In this document: positions 47,596-56,111 of the stretch, piece by piece
How the letters are laid out: each line of letters opens with the position of its first letter
How positions within the stretch are numbered: the first letter of the stretch is position 1
Assembly: GCF_021952865.1 (NCBI RefSeq)
Contig: NZ_CP040792.1
Span: 1,984,001-2,048,000 of the forward strand
Source of the DNA: Clavibacter californiensis
GTDB lineage: Bacteria; Actinomycetota; Actinomycetes; Actinomycetales; Microbacteriaceae
Reading direction: 5' to 3'
DNA length: 64,000 nucleotides
Translations under genes and position numbers: made by a program
The notes under the pieces: model-generated
The model's database searches: none
What the model was told of the DNA's origin: nothing
What the model saw: only the letters and a program-made list of their open reading frames with translations

Positions 47596-49127
47596 CCCCC
47601 TCCCACGACGCGCCCGACACCGGGCCGACCTCGTTCGACGACGGTCCCGCTCCCGCGACCCTGGGGCTCAGCCGCCGCGAGATGCGCGCCGCTGAGCGTG
47701 CCCGCGCGCTCGCGCTCGGCATCGACGAGGCGGACGACGCCCCCGCGGACGAGCCGACGACCGCTGCGGACGCCTCGACGGACGGATCCTCCGACGAGCG
47801 ATCGGCGACGGCGACCCCCGCGGACACCGAAGCGGACACCCCGTCTCCTTCGCGTGGGGACGGAACAGGGCCCCGGCCCGACGAGGCGACGACGCCTCCG
47901 GCCGCCCCGCTGACCGCTCCGGGCATCGGCCCCGACACCTCGGCCATCCTGCTGTCGGGCGGCGTGCTCACGCGACGCCAGCTCCGCGCCATCCGCGAGG
48001 CCGAGGAGGCCGCCCGCGAGCAGCGCGGATCCGAGCACGAGGACGCGCAGGCGACGCCCGCCGGCTCGGAGACGGGCTCCACTCCGTCCGACGCCGAGCC
48101 CTCGACCGCCGCCGTGGACGACGCGCCGCCGTCCTCGTCCGAGACGTCCGTCCCGCCGTACGCGCGATACGGCCGAGGATCCCGTGCGACGCCGCGGCCC
48201 CGCGCGCCCTACGGGAGCGCCTACCGTCGTGCGGCCGCCGCAGAGGCGACGGACGCACCCGCACCCGCCGCGGAGGACGACGCCCAGGCGGAGGCACCCG
48301 AGGCGCCCGCGGCGGCGGACCGCGAGACGACCCCCGCCGAGACGCCGTCGGCCTGGCCGTTCGCGCCGATCGTCCCCTCGGGCGACGCCGCCGGTCGCGA
48401 CCCGGACGCGTCGGGCGAGCAGCCGACCGTCCCGCCCCTCGCGGCCCATGCCCCGAGCTCCGACGAGGATCCCCGCCCCGCACCCTCGCTCGACGCGACG
48501 CCGTGGGTCACGGGAGCCGCCGACCCGCACCTCGAGCCGGCGTTCGGCACACGCGCGTCGGCCGCAGAGGCCCTCCCGGAGGACCGGACCGAGACGCCGG
48601 ACGCCGACTCCGACTCCGACTCCGCATCGACCGTGACCGCCTCGACGGACTCCGACGCGCCCGACGCCCGCGCGCCGTTCACCCCGCCGACGGGTCACTG
48701 GTCCGTGCAGGACCAGGTCGACGAGGACCAGCCCCACACCGGCAACCACTTCATCCTCCCGACCGTGCCGCACGCCAACGACATGCAGCAGGCGCTCAAC
48801 AGCACCGGCGAGATCATCATCACCGGCTCCATCGACCTGCCCCGCAGCCTCGGCTCCATGGGCACGCACCCGGACCGCTTCGACACGGCCGACATGGACC
48901 GCATCCTCGAGCAGGGCGACGACCACGACCACGCGCCGGGCGGCTCGGACTCCGAGCCCGTCCGCGCCAGCCGCGCCGTCAGCACGCACACGTCGACGCG
49001 CGCCGTGGTCCAGCCGCCGCCCCGCAAGCGCTTCACCGCGCCGGTCGTCGCGGCCGTCGCGGCCGGGGGAGTCGCCGTCATCGGCGCCGGCCTCGTCATC
49101 GTCGCGTTCATGACGAATGTATTCTGA
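47592..49127 (+). CDS. acidic, disordered, tail-anchored membrane protein
   Basis: A 511-residue protein that is almost entirely Ala/Asp/Glu/Pro/Ser/Thr-rich and predicted disordered. It has [13 protein letters not shown] near residues 24-36 and a similar [19 protein letters not shown] about 125-145, which look like two copies of a short charged helix. A more conserved stretch lies near 390-420 ([15 protein letters not shown]...[14 protein letters not shown]). It ends with one transmembrane helix (about 482-506) and a 5-residue tail, so most of it is cytoplasmic. The ATGA overlap with nadD and proximity to rsfS suggest co-expression. The product is unrecognised; a scaffold or cell-envelope role is a guess. 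Confidence 0.8.
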   Translation: MTPSHDAPDTGPTSFDDGPAPATLGLSRREMRAAERARALALGIDEADDAPADEPTTAADASTDGSSDERSATATPADTEADTPSPSRGDGTGPRPDEATTPPAAPLTAPGIGPDTSAILLSGGVLTRRQLRAIREAEEAAREQRGSEHEDAQATPAGSETGSTPSDAEPSTAAVDDAPPSSSETSVPPYARYGRGSRATPRPRAPYGSAYRRAAAAEATDAPAPAAEDDAQAEAPEAPAAADRETTPAETPSAWPFAPIVPSGDAAGRDPDASGEQPTVPPLAAHAPSSDEDPRPAPSLDATPWVTGAADPHLEPAFGTRASAAEALPEDRTETPDADSDSDSASTVTASTDSDAPDARAPFTPPTGHWSVQDQVDEDQPHTGNHFILPTVPHANDMQQALNSTGEIIITGSIDLPRSLGSMGTHPDRFDTADMDRILEQGDDHDHAPGGSDSEPVRASRAVSTHTSTRAVVQPPPRKRFTAPVVAAVAAGGVAVIGAGLVIVAFMTNVF

Positions 49128-49166
49128 TCGTCTGATGCACCATCCCACCCGTCCCGGAAGGACTCT

Positions 49167-49544
49167 GTGACCGCTTCTCCCCGCGCCCTCGACCTGCTCA
49201 AGGTCGCCGCCCTCGCTGCCGACTCCAAGCAGGCCATCGACCTGGTCGCGCTCGACGTCTCCGGGCCCCTGCCCCTCACCGACGTCTTCCTCATCGCCTC
49301 GGCCCGCAACGAGCGGAACGCGCAGGCGGTCGCCGACGAGATCGAGGACAAGATGATCGAGGCCGGCGCCAAGCCGCTGCGCCGCGAGGGGAAGAGCGAG
49401 GGCCGCTGGATCCTCCTCGACTTCGGCGACGTCGTCGCCCACGTCTTCACCGAGGAGGACCGCATGTACTACTCGCTGGAGCGCCTCTGGAAGGACTGCC
49501 CCGTCGTCGCCCTCGAGATCGAGCCGACGGCCTCCGCATCCTGA
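49167..49544 (+). CDS. rsfS: ribosomal silencing factor RsfS
   Basis: A 125-residue RsfS (DUF143) that binds L14 on the 50S subunit and blocks joining with 30S in stationary phase or starvation. The family core DVSGPLPLTDVFLIASARNERNAQAVADEI and the EGRWILLDFGDVVAHVF segment are intact. GTG start with GGAAGGA about 6 nt upstream. It follows nadD through the acidic membrane protein, a common nadD-rsfS neighbourhood. Confidence 0.95.
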   Translation: MTASPRALDLLKVAALAADSKQAIDLVALDVSGPLPLTDVFLIASARNERNAQAVADEIEDKMIEAGAKPLRREGKSEGRWILLDFGDVVAHVFTEEDRMYYSLERLWKDCPVVALEIEPTASAS

Positions 49545-49575
49545 TCCTGCGCCACGCGTCCCGCGAGGAGCTCGC

Positions 49576-49989
49576 ATGAAGTGCCCTGACGACTCCGCCA
49601 CCCTCGTGATGAGCGAGCGCGCCGGCGTCGAGATCGACTACTGCCCCGACTGCCGGGGCGTGTGGCTCCACCGCGGCGAGCTCGACAAGATCCTCGATCG
49701 CGCGGAGCAGGAGATGCGGTCCGCCCCGGCGGCCGCGTCGCCCGTGCCACCGGCGGCGCCGCTCGGCGGGTATCCGGACCCGGGTCGCGACGACCGGCGC
49801 CGGGATGACGACGGCCGGCGCGACCGTCGCCTGGACGACGACCGCGATCGCTCGTACGGATCCCGGATCGACGGATACGGCGACCGCGGCGGCTCCGGCC
49901 ATCCGGCGGTCGGCGGCTACGAGCAGAGCGGCGGGTACGGCGGGAAGCGCCGCAAGAAGGAGAGCTGGCTCAGCGAGCTGTTCGACTGA
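49576..49989 (+). CDS. zf-TFIIB zinc-ribbon protein with Arg/Asp-rich tail
   Basis: A 137-residue protein. The N-terminal 45 residues form a zinc ribbon (Cys3, Cys23, Cys26 with CPDCRGVWLHRGELDKIL), as in the zf-TFIIB family of small uncharacterised bacterial proteins. The rest is a low-complexity DDRRRDDDGRRDRR tract, a Gly/Tyr-rich region and a basic tail KRRKKESWLSELFD. Similar domain layouts occur in other bacteria; the function is unknown. GAGGAG precedes the ATG. Confidence 0.82.
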   Translation: MKCPDDSATLVMSERAGVEIDYCPDCRGVWLHRGELDKILDRAEQEMRSAPAAASPVPPAAPLGGYPDPGRDDRRRDDDGRRDRRLDDDRDRSYGSRIDGYGDRGGSGHPAVGGYEQSGGYGGKRRKKESWLSELFD

Positions 49990-50025
49990 GCCGTCTCCGC
50001 CGGCCGCCCGTGGACGAGGATGCCC

Positions 50026-50058
50026 TGGTCATGGGGTGGTCGGAATGTGTAGTAATGT
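50026..50058 (+). promoter_or_regulatory. putative promoter of tRNA-Ala
   Basis: TGGTCA (50026-50031) and TAGTAA (50050-50055) are 18 bp apart, with transcription expected about 30 nt before the mature tRNA. The match is moderate. Confidence 0.4.
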
Positions 50059-50090
50059 AGACGAGTCGCTTCCGCAGGGAAGCGGATCAC

Positions 50091-50163
50091 GGGTCTGTGG
50101 CGCAGTTGGTAGCGCACCTGCATGGCATGCAGGGGGTCAGGGGTTCGAATCCCCTCAGATCCA
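50091..50163 (+). tRNA. tRNA-Ala (anticodon GGC)
   Basis: Acceptor GGGTCTG pairs with CAGATCC including the G3-U70 wobble that identifies alanine. Anticodon loop ATGGCAT gives GGC, reading GCC codons. T loop is TTCGAAT. CCA is not encoded (sequence continues CCC). 73 nt. Confidence 0.95.
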
Positions 50164-50168
50164 CCCTC

Positions 50169-50210
50169 GAGCCCCGCTCCTCCTCTCGGAGGCGCGGGGC
50201 TCTTGTCGTT
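50169..50210 (+). terminator. terminator after tRNA-Ala
   Basis: Arms GAGCCCCGC and GCGGGGCTC with an inner CCTCC/GGAGG stem, followed by TTGTCGTTT, a rare T-containing tail in this window. Confidence 0.75.
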
Positions 50211-50350
50211 TCCGGCTGTGTTGGTCTCCGGCTGTGCTCGTATCCGGCTGTCCTCTTCCCGGCGCGGCGTCGGTCCCCGATCGGGGGACTGTCCTCCACT
50301 TGGAGGACCGGCGTACCGTTGCTCAGGTCATCGACCCCTGGAGCTCCACA

Positions 50351-50674
50351 ATGTCGCACGCCACCCTGCACCGCACGCACACCACCGACCCGCACCGCAC
50401 GTCGGTGGTCGGTTCCGCGGTGCTGGGGTTCCTGTCCGCGTTCGTGGTGGGCGCGGCCGTGATCGTGACGCTCCTCATCACCTCCTTCGCGCAGGGGACC
50501 GAGGGCTACCCCGGACTCGACGTGCCGGGCGTGGTCGACACCCGCATCGACCACGGCAGCGTCGTGACGCAGATCGGCCCCGGCGGGTTCCTCTTCCCGC
50601 TGGCTGCCGGCCTCCTCGTCGGGCTCATCGTGGCCGTCGTCGTCTACGCGCGTCAGCGCCACGTCGAGGACTGA
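50351..50674 (+). CDS. hypothetical two-helix membrane protein, 107 residues
   Basis: Two transmembrane helices: about residues 20-45 (VGSAVLGFLSAFVVGAAVIVTLL) and 80-98 (FLFPLAAGLLVGLIVAVVVYA), with an extracellular loop of about 33 residues carrying GLDVPGVVDTRIDHGSVVTQ. N and C termini are His-, Arg-rich and would face the cytoplasm. No family recognised. Start chosen as the ATG at 50351; there is no clear ribosome-binding site. It stands between tRNA-Ala and the esterase gene. Confidence 0.6.
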   Translation: MSHATLHRTHTTDPHRTSVVGSAVLGFLSAFVVGAAVIVTLLITSFAQGTEGYPGLDVPGVVDTRIDHGSVVTQIGPGGFLFPLAAGLLVGLIVAVVVYARQRHVED

Positions 50675-50701
50675 GCCCGACCGACCCTGATCCCGAGCGC
50701 G

Positions 50702-50707
50702 TAGGGT
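50702..50707 (+). promoter_or_regulatory. -10 box for leaderless SGNH hydrolase transcript
   Basis: TAGGGT ends 7 nt before the ATG at 50715. Confidence 0.45.
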
Positions 50708-50714
50708 CGAGGGG

Positions 50715-51734
50715 ATGCCTCGCCACACCGCCTCACGCTCGAGTCGGCGCCGCGCGTCGGCCTCTCGCTCCCTTCTCCGTGGAGCGTCCCTCGCCAGCGC
50801 GGTGACGGCCCTGCTCCTGATCGCGACCGGCTGCACCGCACCGGATGTCGTCCAGCCGACGGCTCCCGCCGCCCCGCTCCGGGTGGTCTCCCTCGGTGAC
50901 TCCTACTCCACGGGCACGGGACCAGCCGAGCCGCTGCCCGGCGATGCGGGGGTGTGCGGGCGCACCGTGGCCTCGTCCGTCCGGGTCGCGGCGGCCGCGG
51001 TCGGTGCGGATCTCGTCGACGCGGCCTGCGACGGCGCCAGCACCGCGGACCTCGTCGACCCGCGCGAGCGCGGCGGACAGACGGTGCCCGCGCAGCTGGA
51101 CGCCCTCGCCGACGGGGCCGATGTGGTCCTCGTGCGCCTCGGGGGCAACGACCTCGGCTTCCCCGCCCTCGTCGGCGGGTGCCTCGCCCGGGATCCTGAC
51201 GGGCCCGTGGCCGCCGGGCCGACGACGTGCGTGGACGCGCTCGCGCCCGCGGGCGGGTCCGACGCCGTCCGCGCCCGCATCGACGGCGAGGTGGCGACGC
51301 GTCTCGCCGAGGCCTTCGCGCGGATCCGCGCCGCGGCACCGGACGCACGCATCGTCGCGCTCGGCTACCTGACCGTGCTCGGCGACCCGGATGCGCTCCC
51401 GGCCGAGGGCTGCCTACGCGCCACGGCGTCGTCGGCGGTCAACGGACAGGTGCTCCTCGCCGACCGGGACGCGGTGTGGCTGGCGGGGATCCAGCGCGAG
51501 CTCGACGGGGCGATCGCGCGGGCGGCCGCCGACGCCGACGCGCGATTCGTGGACCAGGAGACGCCGACGGTCGCGCACGGCGCCTGCGCGGGCGATGCCG
51601 GGGATCCGTACGTCGCAGGGCTCGGCGGCAGCGCGGGAGACGTGCCGCTCCATCCGAACGCCGCGGGGCTCGCCTGGGAGTCGGGTGCCATCGCAGACGT
51701 GCTGCGCGAGGAGGGGGCGGCGCTCGGCCGCTGA
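50715..51734 (+). CDS. SGNH/GDSL hydrolase, probable lipoprotein
   Basis: A 339-residue exported esterase. A basic N terminus and hydrophobic helix end in ATGC, making Cys40 a probable lipoprotein anchor, although the lipobox is imperfect. Block I is GDSYSTG with Ser63, block III is GGND, and the C-terminal DVPLHPNAAG supplies the catalytic Asp/His. Cys pairs (CGR...CDG, CLA...CV, ACAG) suggest disulfides, as in secreted actinobacterial SGNH lipases. It probably cleaves an acyl ester outside the cell. Confidence 0.85.
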   Translation: MPRHTASRSSRRRASASRSLLRGASLASAVTALLLIATGCTAPDVVQPTAPAAPLRVVSLGDSYSTGTGPAEPLPGDAGVCGRTVASSVRVAAAAVGADLVDAACDGASTADLVDPRERGGQTVPAQLDALADGADVVLVRLGGNDLGFPALVGGCLARDPDGPVAAGPTTCVDALAPAGGSDAVRARIDGEVATRLAEAFARIRAAAPDARIVALGYLTVLGDPDALPAEGCLRATASSAVNGQVLLADRDAVWLAGIQRELDGAIARAAADADARFVDQETPTVAHGACAGDAGDPYVAGLGGSAGDVPLHPNAAGLAWESGAIADVLREEGAALGR

Positions 51735-51760
51735 CCGCGCCGCTGCCCGGGACGCCGATT

Positions 51761-51820
51761 CTGGGTTCGTGTGGGTTCCTGTGGGATCTTGTTGCTTCTC
51801 CCACGAATCGGGGCTACAGT
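51761..51820 (+). promoter_or_regulatory. fru operon promoter with phased 10-bp repeats
   Basis: TTGCTT (51792-51797), N17, TACAGT (51815-51820) makes a good sigma-70-like promoter. Just upstream TGGGTTC occurs at 51762 and 51772, and TGGGATC at 51782, at exact 10-bp spacing, so the repeats face the same side of the helix. TTCGTG (51766-51771) and CACGAA (51802-51807) also form an inverted pair straddling the -35. These are candidate FruR sites. Confidence 0.55.
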
Positions 51821-51868
51821 GCGAGGACGCGAGGCGCCAGTGCCCCACGGAGTCGAAGGAGACCGCCC

Positions 51869-52657
51869 ATGTACGCCGAAGAGCGCCAGGACAGGGTGGT
51901 CGCCCTCCTCGAGCGCACCGGCCGCGTCGCGGTCCTCGGCCTGGCCCGCGACTTCGACGTGACCACCGAGACCGTGCGCCGGGATCTGGCGCAGCTCGAG
52001 AGCCGCGGCGTGCTCCGCCGGGTGCACGGCGGCGCCGTCCGGGCTGACCGGTCCACGCGCGCCGAGGAGAGCCTGGACACGCGCGGCTCCCGCAACACGG
52101 CGGCGAAGGCGCGCATCGCCGACGCGGCCATGGCCTTCCTGCCCGCGAGCTTCGAAGGATCCATCGCGCTCGACGCGGGCACCACCACGGGCCTCGTCGC
52201 GGAGCGCGTCGCCGCCTGGCGGCCCGACGTCCCCGGCCGCACGCTCGTGGTCGTCACGCACTCCATGGCCGTCGCGCAGACGGTCACCCGCAATCCCGCC
52301 GTCGAGGTGCAGCTGCTCGGCGGCCGCGTCCGAGGCATCACGAGCGCGGCCGTCGGCCCCGCGACCCTCGGCCAGCTCGCGCGGCTGCGACCCGACATCG
52401 CCTTCATCGGCGCCAACGGGATCCACGCCGAGTTCGGCCTGAGCACACCCGATGAGGAGGAGGCGGCCGTGAAGACCGCGTTGACCCGAGGATCCCGACG
52501 CGCCGTGGCGCTCGTCGACGCGTCGAAGGCGGGGGAGGAGGCGCTCGTCGGCTTCGCCTCACTCGAGGACCTCGACGCGCTCGTGACCGACGAGGCGCCC
52601 GACGGACCGCTGGCCGCGGCGCTGGCGGCCGCCGAGGTGGAGGTGATGGTCGCGTGA
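51869..52657 (+). CDS. fruR: DeoR-family regulator of the fructose operon
   Basis: A 262-residue DeoR-type repressor. The N-terminal helix-turn-helix is about residues 3-55 (RQDRVVALLERTGRVAVLGLARDFDVTTETVRRDL region, RVHGGAV following) and the C-terminal sugar-phosphate isomerase-like effector domain includes LDAGTTTGLVAERV. It is the first gene of a fruR-fruK-fruA-HPr operon, so it should sense fructose 1-phosphate and control its own operon through the repeats upstream. AAGGAGA precedes the ATG at 51869. Its stop overlaps the fruK start. Confidence 0.93.
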   Translation: MYAEERQDRVVALLERTGRVAVLGLARDFDVTTETVRRDLAQLESRGVLRRVHGGAVRADRSTRAEESLDTRGSRNTAAKARIADAAMAFLPASFEGSIALDAGTTTGLVAERVAAWRPDVPGRTLVVVTHSMAVAQTVTRNPAVEVQLLGGRVRGITSAAVGPATLGQLARLRPDIAFIGANGIHAEFGLSTPDEEEAAVKTALTRGSRRAVALVDASKAGEEALVGFASLEDLDALVTDEAPDGPLAAALAAAEVEVMVA

Positions 52658-53625
52658 TCCTCACCCTCACCGCCAACCCGAGCCTCGACCGCACCATCGA
52701 CCTCGCGGGCTCCCTCGCGCGCGGCGCCGTGCAGCGCGCCCGCGGCGTGGCCGAGCAGCCGGGCGGCAAGGGCGTCAACGTCTCGCGCGCGCTCATCGCC
52801 TCGGGCCTCGACACGATCGCGCTGCTGCCCGGGCGCCTCGACGACCCCATGCTCGTGGCCCTGGCCGCCGAGCGGATCCCGCTGGACCACCTCGACATCG
52901 ACGGCCGTGTGCGCCAGAACGTCACGCTGACGGAGCCCGACGGCACGACGACCAAGGTCAACGAGCCGGGCCCCGTGCTCTCCGCGGCCGAGGCGGACGC
53001 GCTCGTGGCGCTCGTCATCCGGCACGCGCGCCGGGCGAGCTGGCTCGTGCTCGCGGGATCGCTGCCGCCCGGCCTCGACGACGACTTCCACGCCCGCGTG
53101 GTGCAGGCCGTGCGCGCCGAGCTCGGCGACGAGGCCCCGCGGATCGCCGTCGACTCGTCGGGCGCGCCCATGGCCGCGCTCGTCGCGTCCGGCGCGGTCG
53201 TGGACCTCGTCAAGCCCAACGCCGAGGAGCTCGCCGAGCTCGTCGGCCTCCCCGACCCGGATGCGCTCGAGGCCGATCCCCGGCTCGCCCACGACGCATC
53301 CCGCTCCCTCGTCTCGCGCGGCTGCCGGGCGGTCCTCGCGACCCTCGGCGCGCGGGGCGCCGTCCTCACCACGGCGGAGGGCGGGTGGCTCGCCACGATG
53401 CCCCCGATCGTGCCGGTGAGCACCGTGGGCGCGGGCGACTCGTCGCTCGCGGGCTACCTGCTCGCCGACCACCGCGGGGCAGGACCCGAGGGGCGGCTGG
53501 CGCAGGCCGTCGCCCACGGATCCGCCGCCGCGTCCCTGCCCGGCAGCACCATGCCGTCCCCCGACCAGACACGGCCGGAGATCGTCACCGTCCAGTCGCT
53601 CCTCCCGATCGCCGCCGATCGCTGA
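52654..53625 (+). CDS. fruK: 1-phosphofructokinase
   Basis: A 323-residue PfkB/ribokinase-family kinase that phosphorylates the fructose 1-phosphate delivered by the PTS to fructose 1,6-bisphosphate. N-terminal TLTANPSLDRTIDL and GGKGVNVSRAL, and the C-terminal anion-hole motif VGAGDSSLAG, are present. The GTG start overlaps the fruR stop (GTGA). fruA follows after 22 nt. Confidence 0.96.
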   Translation: MILTLTANPSLDRTIDLAGSLARGAVQRARGVAEQPGGKGVNVSRALIASGLDTIALLPGRLDDPMLVALAAERIPLDHLDIDGRVRQNVTLTEPDGTTTKVNEPGPVLSAAEADALVALVIRHARRASWLVLAGSLPPGLDDDFHARVVQAVRAELGDEAPRIAVDSSGAPMAALVASGAVVDLVKPNAEELAELVGLPDPDALEADPRLAHDASRSLVSRGCRAVLATLGARGAVLTTAEGGWLATMPPIVPVSTVGAGDSSLAGYLLADHRGAGPEGRLAQAVAHGSAAASLPGSTMPSPDQTRPEIVTVQSLLPIAADR

Positions 53626-53647
53626 CCCGCCCCACCTGGAGAAGAAC

Positions 53648-55714
53648 ATGCCATCGCTCATCACGAACCGCCTCGTGCTCCTCGACGCCGACCTCGGCGC
53701 CGACCGCGAGCACGCCGTCCGCACGCTGGCCGAGCGCGTCGTCGCCGAGGGCCGCGCCACAGACGCCGACGCCCTCTTCGCCGACGCGTGGGAGCGCGAG
53801 TCGAAGACCGCGACCGGCATGGGCGGCGGGCTCGCCATCCCGCACTGCCGCTCCGCCGCGGTGACCGAGGCCACGCTCGTCATGGCCCGCCCGCAGCCGA
53901 CCGTCGACTTCGGCGCGCCGGACGGCCCCGCCGACCTCGTGTTCTTCATCGCCGCGCCCGACGGCGCCGACCAGGAGCACCTCGTGCTGCTGTCGCGCCT
54001 CGCCCGGTCGCTCATCAAGCCGGAGTTCGTCGAGGCGCTGCGCACGGCGACCGACGAGGACCAGGTCGTGTCGCTCGTGGAGGGCGCGCTCGTGGACGAG
54101 CCCGCCAGCTCCACCGGCGCCCCGGCCGCCGCCGCTCCCGCCGCGTCCACCGCCGACGCCGGGTCCGCCGCGCCCGCACCCGCGGCCGCGGCCGACGCCC
54201 CCGTCCTGATCGCCGTCACCGCGTGCCCCACCGGCATCGCGCACACCTACATGGCCGCCGACTCGCTCGTGGCCGCCGCGAAGCGCGCAGGCGTCGAGCT
54301 GCACGTCGAGACGCAGGGGTCCTCCTCGGTCACGCCCGTCGACCCTGCGATCATCGCGCGGGCGACCGCCGTGATCTTCGCCGTGGACGTCGACGTGCGC
54401 GACCGCGCGCGATTCGCCGGCAAACCCGTCATCCAGTCGCCCGTCAAGCGCGGCATCGACCAGCCCGACCAGATGGTCGCCGAGGCGGTCGCCGCGGCGA
54501 AGGACCCGAACGCCCCGCGCGTGCCGGGCGGCGCGTCGTCCGCATCGGGCTCCGAGCAGGCGTCCCCGCAGTCGTCGCGGTCCGTCGGCGCGCGCCTCAA
54601 GCGCTGGCTGCTCACGGGCGTCAGCTACATGATCCCGTTCGTCGCGGGCGGTGGGCTGCTCATCGCGCTCGGCTTCCTCCTCGGGGGCTACCGCATCACC
54701 GAGACCGCGTCCGATGTCGTGCTGCAGAACTCACTGGCGAACCTGCCGGACGGCGGCCTCCTCCAGTACCTCGGCGCGGTGGCTTTCGTCATCGGCAACG
54801 CGTCCATGGCCTTCCTCGTGCCCGCCCTGGCGGGCTACATCGCCTACGCGATCGCCGATCGGCCGGGCATCGCGCCCGGATTCGTCGCCGGATCCGTGTC
54901 CGTGATCATGGGCGCGGGGTTCCTCGGCGGCCTGGTGGGCGGTCTCCTCGCCGGTGGCATCGCGTACGCCATCGGACGCATCGACGTGCCGCGCTGGCTG
55001 CGGGGCCTGATGCCCGTCGTGATCATCCCGTTGCTCGCCTCCATCGTCGCCTCCGGCCTCATGGTCATGGTGCTCGGCGGTCCCATCGCGGCGCTCACGC
55101 GCGGGCTCAACGGCTTCCTCTCCGGGCTCACCGGCACGTCGGCCATCGTCCTGGGCATCATCCTCGGCGTCATGATGTGCATCGACCTCGGCGGCCCGAT
55201 CAACAAGGTCGCGTACTCGTTCGCGGTCGCCGGCCTCGGCGCCGGATCCATCACCGACCAGGCGCCGTGGCACATCATGGCCGCGGTCATGGCCGCCGGC
55301 ATGGTGCCGCCGCTCGCCCTCGCGCTCGCCTCCACGGTGATCGACCGCCGCCTGTTCAGCCCCGCCGAGCGCGAGAACGGCAAGGCCGCGTGGCTCCTCG
55401 GGGCGGCCTTCATCTCCGAGGGCGCCATCCCGTTCGCGGCCGTCGACCCGCTCCGCGTGATCCCCGCGAGCATCGTGGGCGGTGCCGTCACGGGTGCCAT
55501 GATCATGGGGCTCGACGTCGTGTCGCAGGCCCCGCACGGCGGCATCTTCGTGCTGTTCGCGATGAACGGCACGTTCCTCGGCTTCCTCGCCTCCGTCGCG
55601 GTCGGCGCCGTCGTCTCCGCGTTCCTCGTGGTGCTCCTCAAGCGCTTCACAACGAAGCGCCCGGAGGCGGCCGCCGCCCAGCCCGTCGACCAGGGCGTGC
55701 CCGTCGCGGCCTGA
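53648..55714 (+). CDS. fruA: PTS fructose transporter, EIIABC fusion
   Basis: A 688-residue membrane transporter in the order EIIA-EIIB-EIIC. EIIA has the phosphorylated His66 (GGLAIPHCRS); a Pro/Ala linker (about 150-184) precedes EIIB with the phospho-Cys193 (VTACPTGIAHT); a second linker leads into EIIC (about 315-670), with roughly nine membrane helices. It imports fructose as fructose 1-phosphate, using phosphate from HPr. GGAGAAG precedes the ATG. No EI (ptsI) is in the window, so that enzyme is encoded elsewhere. Confidence 0.96.
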   Translation: MPSLITNRLVLLDADLGADREHAVRTLAERVVAEGRATDADALFADAWERESKTATGMGGGLAIPHCRSAAVTEATLVMARPQPTVDFGAPDGPADLVFFIAAPDGADQEHLVLLSRLARSLIKPEFVEALRTATDEDQVVSLVEGALVDEPASSTGAPAAAAPAASTADAGSAAPAPAAAADAPVLIAVTACPTGIAHTYMAADSLVAAAKRAGVELHVETQGSSSVTPVDPAIIARATAVIFAVDVDVRDRARFAGKPVIQSPVKRGIDQPDQMVAEAVAAAKDPNAPRVPGGASSASGSEQASPQSSRSVGARLKRWLLTGVSYMIPFVAGGGLLIALGFLLGGYRITETASDVVLQNSLANLPDGGLLQYLGAVAFVIGNASMAFLVPALAGYIAYAIADRPGIAPGFVAGSVSVIMGAGFLGGLVGGLLAGGIAYAIGRIDVPRWLRGLMPVVIIPLLASIVASGLMVMVLGGPIAALTRGLNGFLSGLTGTSAIVLGIILGVMMCIDLGGPINKVAYSFAVAGLGAGSITDQAPWHIMAAVMAAGMVPPLALALASTVIDRRLFSPAERENGKAAWLLGAAFISEGAIPFAAVDPLRVIPASIVGGAVTGAMIMGLDVVSQAPHGGIFVLFAMNGTFLGFLASVAVGAVVSAFLVVLLKRFTTKRPEAAAAQPVDQGVPVAA

Positions 55715-55760
55715 TCCGCCTGTCCCACCTCCACCCGATCCCCGTACGAAGGAGAACATC

Positions 55761-56033
55761 ATGACCGAGCGCACCGCCACCATCGGCAGCCGCGTGGGCC
55801 TGCACGCCCGACCCGCATCCCTCTTCATCGAGGCCGTGCGCCGCACGGGCGTGCCGGTGAGGATCAGCAAGCCGGGCGGCACGCCGCTCGACGCGACGAG
55901 CATCCTGTCGCTGATGAGCCTCGGCGCCGCGAACGGCGACCAGGTCGTGCTCACGGCCGAGGGCGAGGGCGCGGATGCCGCGCTCGACGAGCTCGCGGCG
56001 CTGCTCGAGAGCGACCTCGACGCCGTCGAGTAG
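55761..56033 (+). CDS. HPr, PTS phosphocarrier protein
   Basis: A 90-residue HPr. The active His15 is in GLHARPAS, phosphorylated by EI. Ser47 in ATSILSLMSLG corresponds to the regulatory Ser46 of Firmicutes, though actinobacteria lack the usual HPr kinase, so it is probably not used. It is last in the fru operon, supplying FruA. AAGGAGA precedes the ATG; a terminator follows. Confidence 0.95.
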   Translation: MTERTATIGSRVGLHARPASLFIEAVRRTGVPVRISKPGGTPLDATSILSLMSLGAANGDQVVLTAEGEGADAALDELAALLESDLDAVE

Positions 56034-56041
56034 CCGCTCCG

Positions 56042-56094
56042 CACGACGAGAGGGCCCGGTCACCGCGATGCGGCGGCCGGGCCCTCTCGTCGTG
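56042..56094. terminator. bidirectional hairpin terminator (HPr / SDR)
   Basis: 18-bp arms CACGACGAGAGGGCCCGG and complement, loop about 17 nt, between the convergent HPr and SDR genes. Confidence 0.8.
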
Positions 56095-56111
56095 TCAGGG
56101 GAGCGCCCGCG

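Noticed and set aside
50169-50290. Repeated CCGGCTGTG(CT) words after tRNA-Ala as a functional repeat
   Set aside because: Only three short imperfect copies (near 50213, 50230, 50242) with no symmetry or gene; most likely chance in GC-rich sequence.
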